Shown here: one piece after another, positions 5,771-8,532 of the stretch | How positions within the stretch are numbered: the stretch's first letter is position 1 | Layout of the letters: each line of letters starts with the position of its first letter | Source of the DNA: JBICHM01 sp043101835 | GTDB taxonomy: Bacteria; Planctomycetota; Phycisphaerae; Phycisphaerales; UBA1924 | Direction of reading: 5' to 3' | DNA: 8,532 nucleotides | Assembly (NCBI GenBank): GCA_043101835.1 | Contig: JBICHM010000249.1 | Span: 1-8,532 of the forward strand | The notes under the pieces: model-generated | What the model saw: the letters and a program-made list of their open reading frames with translations, nothing else | What the model was told of the DNA's origin: nothing | The model's database searches: none | Position numbers and translations under genes: made by a program

Positions 5771-6646
5771 TCAGCCGAAGCGGCCGGTCACGTAATCCTC
5801 GGTCTGGCTGTTCTTCGGACGCATGAAGATGTCCACCGTCCGCCCCCACTCGACCACCCGACCTTCGTAGAAGAACGCCGTGTAGTCGCTCACGCGCGTC
5901 GCCTGCTGCATGTTGTGCGTCACGATGGCGATCGTGTACGACTCGCGCAGCGACGCGATCAGATCCTCGATGCGCGCGGTGCTCTTGGGGTCGAGCGCGC
6001 TGGTCGGCTCGTCCATCAGCAGCACCTCCGGCCCGACCGCCAGCGCCCGCGCGATGCACAGGCGCTGCTGCTGCCCGCCGGAGAGGCCGAGGGCGCTTTT
6101 GTTGAGCCGGTCTTTCACCTCGTCCCACAGCGACGCATGGCGCAGGCTGCGCTCCACGATCTCGTCGAGGTCAGCGCGCGCCATTCGCCGGTGCAGCCGC
6201 GGGCCGAAGGCCACGTTGTCGTAGATCGACTTCGGAAAGGGGTTCGGCTTCTGGAAGACCATGCCGATTTTCCGGCGAAGCTCAACCACGTCGATCGACT
6301 TGTCGAGCAGGTCCGTCCCGTGCAGGTCGAGCGAGCCCGACGCCCGGGCGCTGTCGACCAGGTCGTTCATCCGGTTGATCCACCACAGGAAGGTGCTCTT
6401 CCCGCAGCCCGACGGGCCGATCAGGGCCGTCACCCGCTGGTGATGAATATCGAAGGTGACATCGTGCAGCGCCTGGAAGTCGCCGTAGAAGGCGTTGAAC
6501 CCGCGCACGCCGATGCACACCGGCGGCTTCTCGCCGGGCGCGTCCTCCCGAGCTCGCGCCGGGCGCATCTGCGTCGCGTCGCCGGCGGTCGACGGTTTGG
6601 GGTCGGGCGGGGTCATCCTGCGGACCGTGATCCTGTCGGTGGTCAT
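5771..6646 (-). CDS. pstB: Phosphate ABC transporter ATP-binding protein PstB
   Basis: A 291-residue ATPase that powers phosphate import by the PstSCAB transporter, bound to the inner face of the membrane through PstC and PstA. All ABC motifs are intact: Walker A GPSGCGKST (77-85), Q-loop Gln132, signature LSGGQQQR (188-195), Walker B VLLMDEP (208-214, Glu213) and H-loop His244. The family-specific 'KIGMVFQKPNPFPKSIYDNV' and 'THNMQQATRVSDYTAFF' mark it as PstB rather than another importer ATPase. The ATG overlaps the pstA stop as ATGA, so translation is probably coupled. This start gives an N-terminal extension of about 35 residues, Arg/Pro-rich, compared with E. coli PstB. Internal ATG codons at residues 11 and 27 are alternative starts, but neither has a well-placed ribosome site. 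The reading frame stays open far upstream (to about 7360), but that part is antisense-frame noise inside pstA. Confidence 0.96.
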   Translation of the reverse strand: MTTDRITVRRMTPPDPKPSTAGDATQMRPARAREDAPGEKPPVCIGVRGFNAFYGDFQALHDVTFDIHHQRVTALIGPSGCGKSTFLWWINRMNDLVDSARASGSLDLHGTDLLDKSIDVVELRRKIGMVFQKPNPFPKSIYDNVAFGPRLHRRMARADLDEIVERSLRHASLWDEVKDRLNKSALGLSGGQQQRLCIARALAVGPEVLLMDEPTSALDPKSTARIEDLIASLRESYTIAIVTHNMQQATRVSDYTAFFYEGRVVEWGRTVDIFMRPKNSQTEDYVTGRFG

Positions 6647-7590
6647 GAGAGTTGCTTCTCGAAGCGGGATCGTATGAAAGTCGCAGCCCCATTGAAAACC
6701 AGCAGCACGGAAAGGAGCACGATGATGCCCGTCGCCGCCACCTCCCGGAACTCGGCCTGGGGACGCCCGGCCCAGTTGAAGATCTGCAGCGGCATCGCGC
6801 TGTAGGGATCCATCGCGTTGACCGGCGTGAACATCAGGAACAGCGCCGCACCGGCCATCAGCAGCGGGGCCGCCTCCCCGATCGCGCGGCTCATCGCCAG
6901 AATCGACCCCGTCATGATCCCGGGGATCGACGACGGCAGCACGATCCGCGACACCGTCATCCACTGCGACGCGCCCAGCGCCCGCGACCCCTGCCGGAGC
7001 GTCTTGGGAACCGCCCGCAGCGCCTCCTGCGACGAGATGATCACCACCGGCAGGATCACCAGCATCAGCGTCAGGCCACCGGTCAGCGCCGAGTAGCCGA
7101 AGGGGATCTTGAAGTAGAAGAACGACGCCGGGTCGCCCAGCTCCACGACTGCCTGGGTCGCGTTGCCGAAGATGCCCCACATGCGCGCAAACGCGGTCAG
7201 CCCGATCAGCCCGTAGACGATCGACGGCACCGCCGCGAGATTCGCGATGTTGGTCTGGATAAATCCCGTCAGCCTGTTCTTCGGCGCGAATTCTTCGAGA
7301 TACACCGCCGTTCCGACACCCAGCGGCAGCGCCACCGCGGCGCAGATCGCGCAGATCCACAGCGACCCGAAGAGCGCGGCGCGGAATCCGGCGTCTTCGG
7401 GGCGGCGCGACGGATAATCGGTCAGGAAGCCCAGGTCGAGGTAACCCCAGCCCTGGTAGGCAATCGAGATCAGCAGCACCGACAGCGCGACGATCGACAA
7501 ACTCGTGACGACGATGCAGAACCCGAGGAAGCCGCCGTTGATCACGGCGCGACCCTTGCGCGTGCGCAGCGTGTCGCCGATCGAACTCAC
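6643..7590 (-). CDS. pstA: Phosphate ABC transporter permease PstA
   Basis: A 315-residue inner-membrane permease that, with PstC, forms the phosphate channel. Hydrophobic helices are visible at about 20-45, 70-97, 112-135, 167-186, 222-252 and 286-306, the usual six. The ABC permease (EAA) loop that contacts PstB is EALRAVPKTLRQGSRALGAS (189-208), followed by 'VSRIVLPSSIPGI'. After it comes the MSRAIGEAAPLL segment typical of PstA. The gene starts with GTG and shares GTGA with the pstC stop; its own stop shares ATGA with pstB. All three transporter genes are therefore translationally linked. The length is slightly above E. coli PstA (296). No missing region is apparent. Confidence 0.95.
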   Translation of the reverse strand: MSSIGDTLRTRKGRAVINGGFLGFCIVVTSLSIVALSVLLISIAYQGWGYLDLGFLTDYPSRRPEDAGFRAALFGSLWICAICAAVALPLGVGTAVYLEEFAPKNRLTGFIQTNIANLAAVPSIVYGLIGLTAFARMWGIFGNATQAVVELGDPASFFYFKIPFGYSALTGGLTLMLVILPVVIISSQEALRAVPKTLRQGSRALGASQWMTVSRIVLPSSIPGIMTGSILAMSRAIGEAAPLLMAGAALFLMFTPVNAMDPYSAMPLQIFNWAGRPQAEFREVAATGIIVLLSVLLVFNGAATFIRSRFEKQLS

Positions 7591-8507
7591 GCGTACTCCT
7601 CCCGGAACTTGTTGCGGATGCGGTGGCCGATGAGCGTCACGAACATCGTCAGGACGAAGAGCACCAGCCCGACCGCGTAGATCGAGTAGTACTCGACGCC
7701 GCCGGCGGGCGCATCGCCCAGGCCGATCTGCACCATGTACGCCGTGAGCGTCTGCACGCTGTCGCGCGGGTCCGCCGTCAGCACCGCCGTGCCGCCCGCG
7801 GCGAGGGCCACGATCATCGTCTCACCGACCGCCCGGGCGATCGCCAGCAGGAACGCCGCGATCACGCCGCTGAGGCCCGCCGGGAGCACGATCTTCATCG
7901 AGACGTCGAACTTCGTCGCGCCCGTCGCGTAGGCGCCCTGACGCAGGCTCCGCGGCACCGCGCGGAGCGCATCCTCCGACAACGAGCACACCGTCGGCAG
8001 CGTCATGATCCCCACCGCGATTCCCGCCGCCATCGCGTTGTAAGTGTTGAACCCGTCGTGCAGGAAACTGAGCGTCGGCGTGATCACCGTCAGCGCGAAG
8101 TAGCCGTAGACGACCGTCGGGATGCCGGCGAGGATCTCGAGCGCCGGCTTCAGCGCCGCTCGAACCTTGCGCGGGGCGTACTCGCTCAGGTAGATCGCCG
8201 AGACCAGCCCGAGCGGGATCGACACGCACGCCGCGATCACCGTCACGATCATCGTGCCGTTGATCAGGGGCCAGATGCCGAACTTGTGCTCGGCGCCAAG
8301 CAGCGGCGCCCACTCGAGCCCGCCGAGAAACTCGCCAACGGACACCTCGTCGAGCCCGAAGAAACGCACGCTCTCGCCGACCAGCATGAAGATGATCGCG
8401 CCGGTCGTCAGGATCGAGAACGCCGCGCACGCGAGGAGCGATCCGAGGATCACGCGCTCACGCACGACCTGCATCCTGCGCGAGCGCGGGCGCCCCGGGA
8501 GCGCCAT
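7587..8507 (-). CDS. pstC: Phosphate ABC transporter permease PstC
   Basis: A 306-residue inner-membrane permease, partner of PstA in the PstSCAB phosphate importer. Six hydrophobic segments are seen at about 19-45, 80-106, 120-147, 155-175, 210-240 and 273-297. The EAA loop for PstB is EDALRAVPRSLRQGAYATGA (178-197), followed by 'VSMKIVLPAGLSGVI'. The ARAVGETM segment (224-231) is the PstC-type counterpart of ARALGET in other bacteria. The length matches the family (about 300-320). The ATG at 8507 has only a weak AGG upstream, and the frame stays open to the window edge, so the true start could be slightly earlier. An internal ATG at residue 12 is also possible. It is the first gene of the cluster in this window; pstS would be expected further upstream, beyond 8532, but is not seen. 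Confidence 0.95.
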   Translation of the reverse strand: MALPGRPRSRRMQVVRERVILGSLLACAAFSILTTGAIIFMLVGESVRFFGLDEVSVGEFLGGLEWAPLLGAEHKFGIWPLINGTMIVTVIAACVSIPLGLVSAIYLSEYAPRKVRAALKPALEILAGIPTVVYGYFALTVITPTLSFLHDGFNTYNAMAAGIAVGIMTLPTVCSLSEDALRAVPRSLRQGAYATGATKFDVSMKIVLPAGLSGVIAAFLLAIARAVGETMIVALAAGGTAVLTADPRDSVQTLTAYMVQIGLGDAPAGGVEYYSIYAVGLVLFVLTMFVTLIGHRIRNKFREEYA

Positions 8508-8532
8508 CGTCGCCTGGTTCGTTGCGCTGTCA

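Noticed and set aside
6647..7360. Open frame extending pstB upstream to a 529-residue protein
   Set aside because: The added part lies within pstA in another frame, is Gly/Ala/Arg/Asp-rich with no domain, and the ATG at 6646 overlaps the pstA stop as expected in a pst operon.
6652..7680. 342-residue forward open frame antisense to pstA and pstC
   Set aside because: Extremely rich in Arg, His, Gln and Asp with no fold, and antisense to intact pstA. It is a GC-skew shadow.
8508..8532. Pho box or promoter upstream of pstC
   Set aside because: Only 25 bases are available before the edge. No repeated 7-base Pho-box pattern is seen, so nothing can be claimed.

Overview
The window is GC-rich, densely coding bacterial DNA. 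The best guess for its source is a planctomycete, possibly of the Phycisphaerae type. The main reason is an ECF-like sigma factor gene fused by a GTGA stop/start overlap to a large membrane Ser/Thr protein kinase, an arrangement common in Planctomycetota. GC-rich codon use, several GTG starts and the protein sequences fit, but the assignment is inference. I see no mobile element, CRISPR array, tRNA or rRNA.

Left part (1-3515): two short genes point left. A small exported protein (436-669) overlaps a XRE-type DNA-binding regulator (32-439) by ATGA. Divergent from them, after about 99 bases holding two perfect GC-rich inverted repeats, lies the sigma factor (about 769-1434) followed by the kinase (1431-3515). 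The sigma factor lacks acidic residues at key places in region 2.2 and has Ser-Thr there instead. This makes it a good candidate for a sigma factor switched on by phosphorylation by its overlapping kinase.

Middle (3516-5001): after a 189-base gap with a strong inverted repeat comes a two-gene phosphorelay/second-messenger unit. It consists of a stand-alone histidine phosphotransfer (Hpt) protein and, 25 bases later, a receiver-GGDEF protein (PleD-like diguanylate cyclase) with intact catalytic and inhibitory sites. No histidine kinase is in the window.

Right part (5006-8507, reverse strand): the high-affinity phosphate uptake operon pstC-pstA-pstB-phoU. The first three genes overlap by 4 bases at each junction. 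pstB and phoU are separated by about 108 bases that can fold into two mutually exclusive hairpins. pstS is not present and may lie upstream, beyond base 8532. The diguanylate cyclase and phoU converge with only 4 bases between their stop codons, which sit in a perfect 10-base palindrome.

The most interesting candidate systems are the sigma/kinase pair with its divergent regulator and exported-protein operon, and the possible RNA switch between pstB and phoU.
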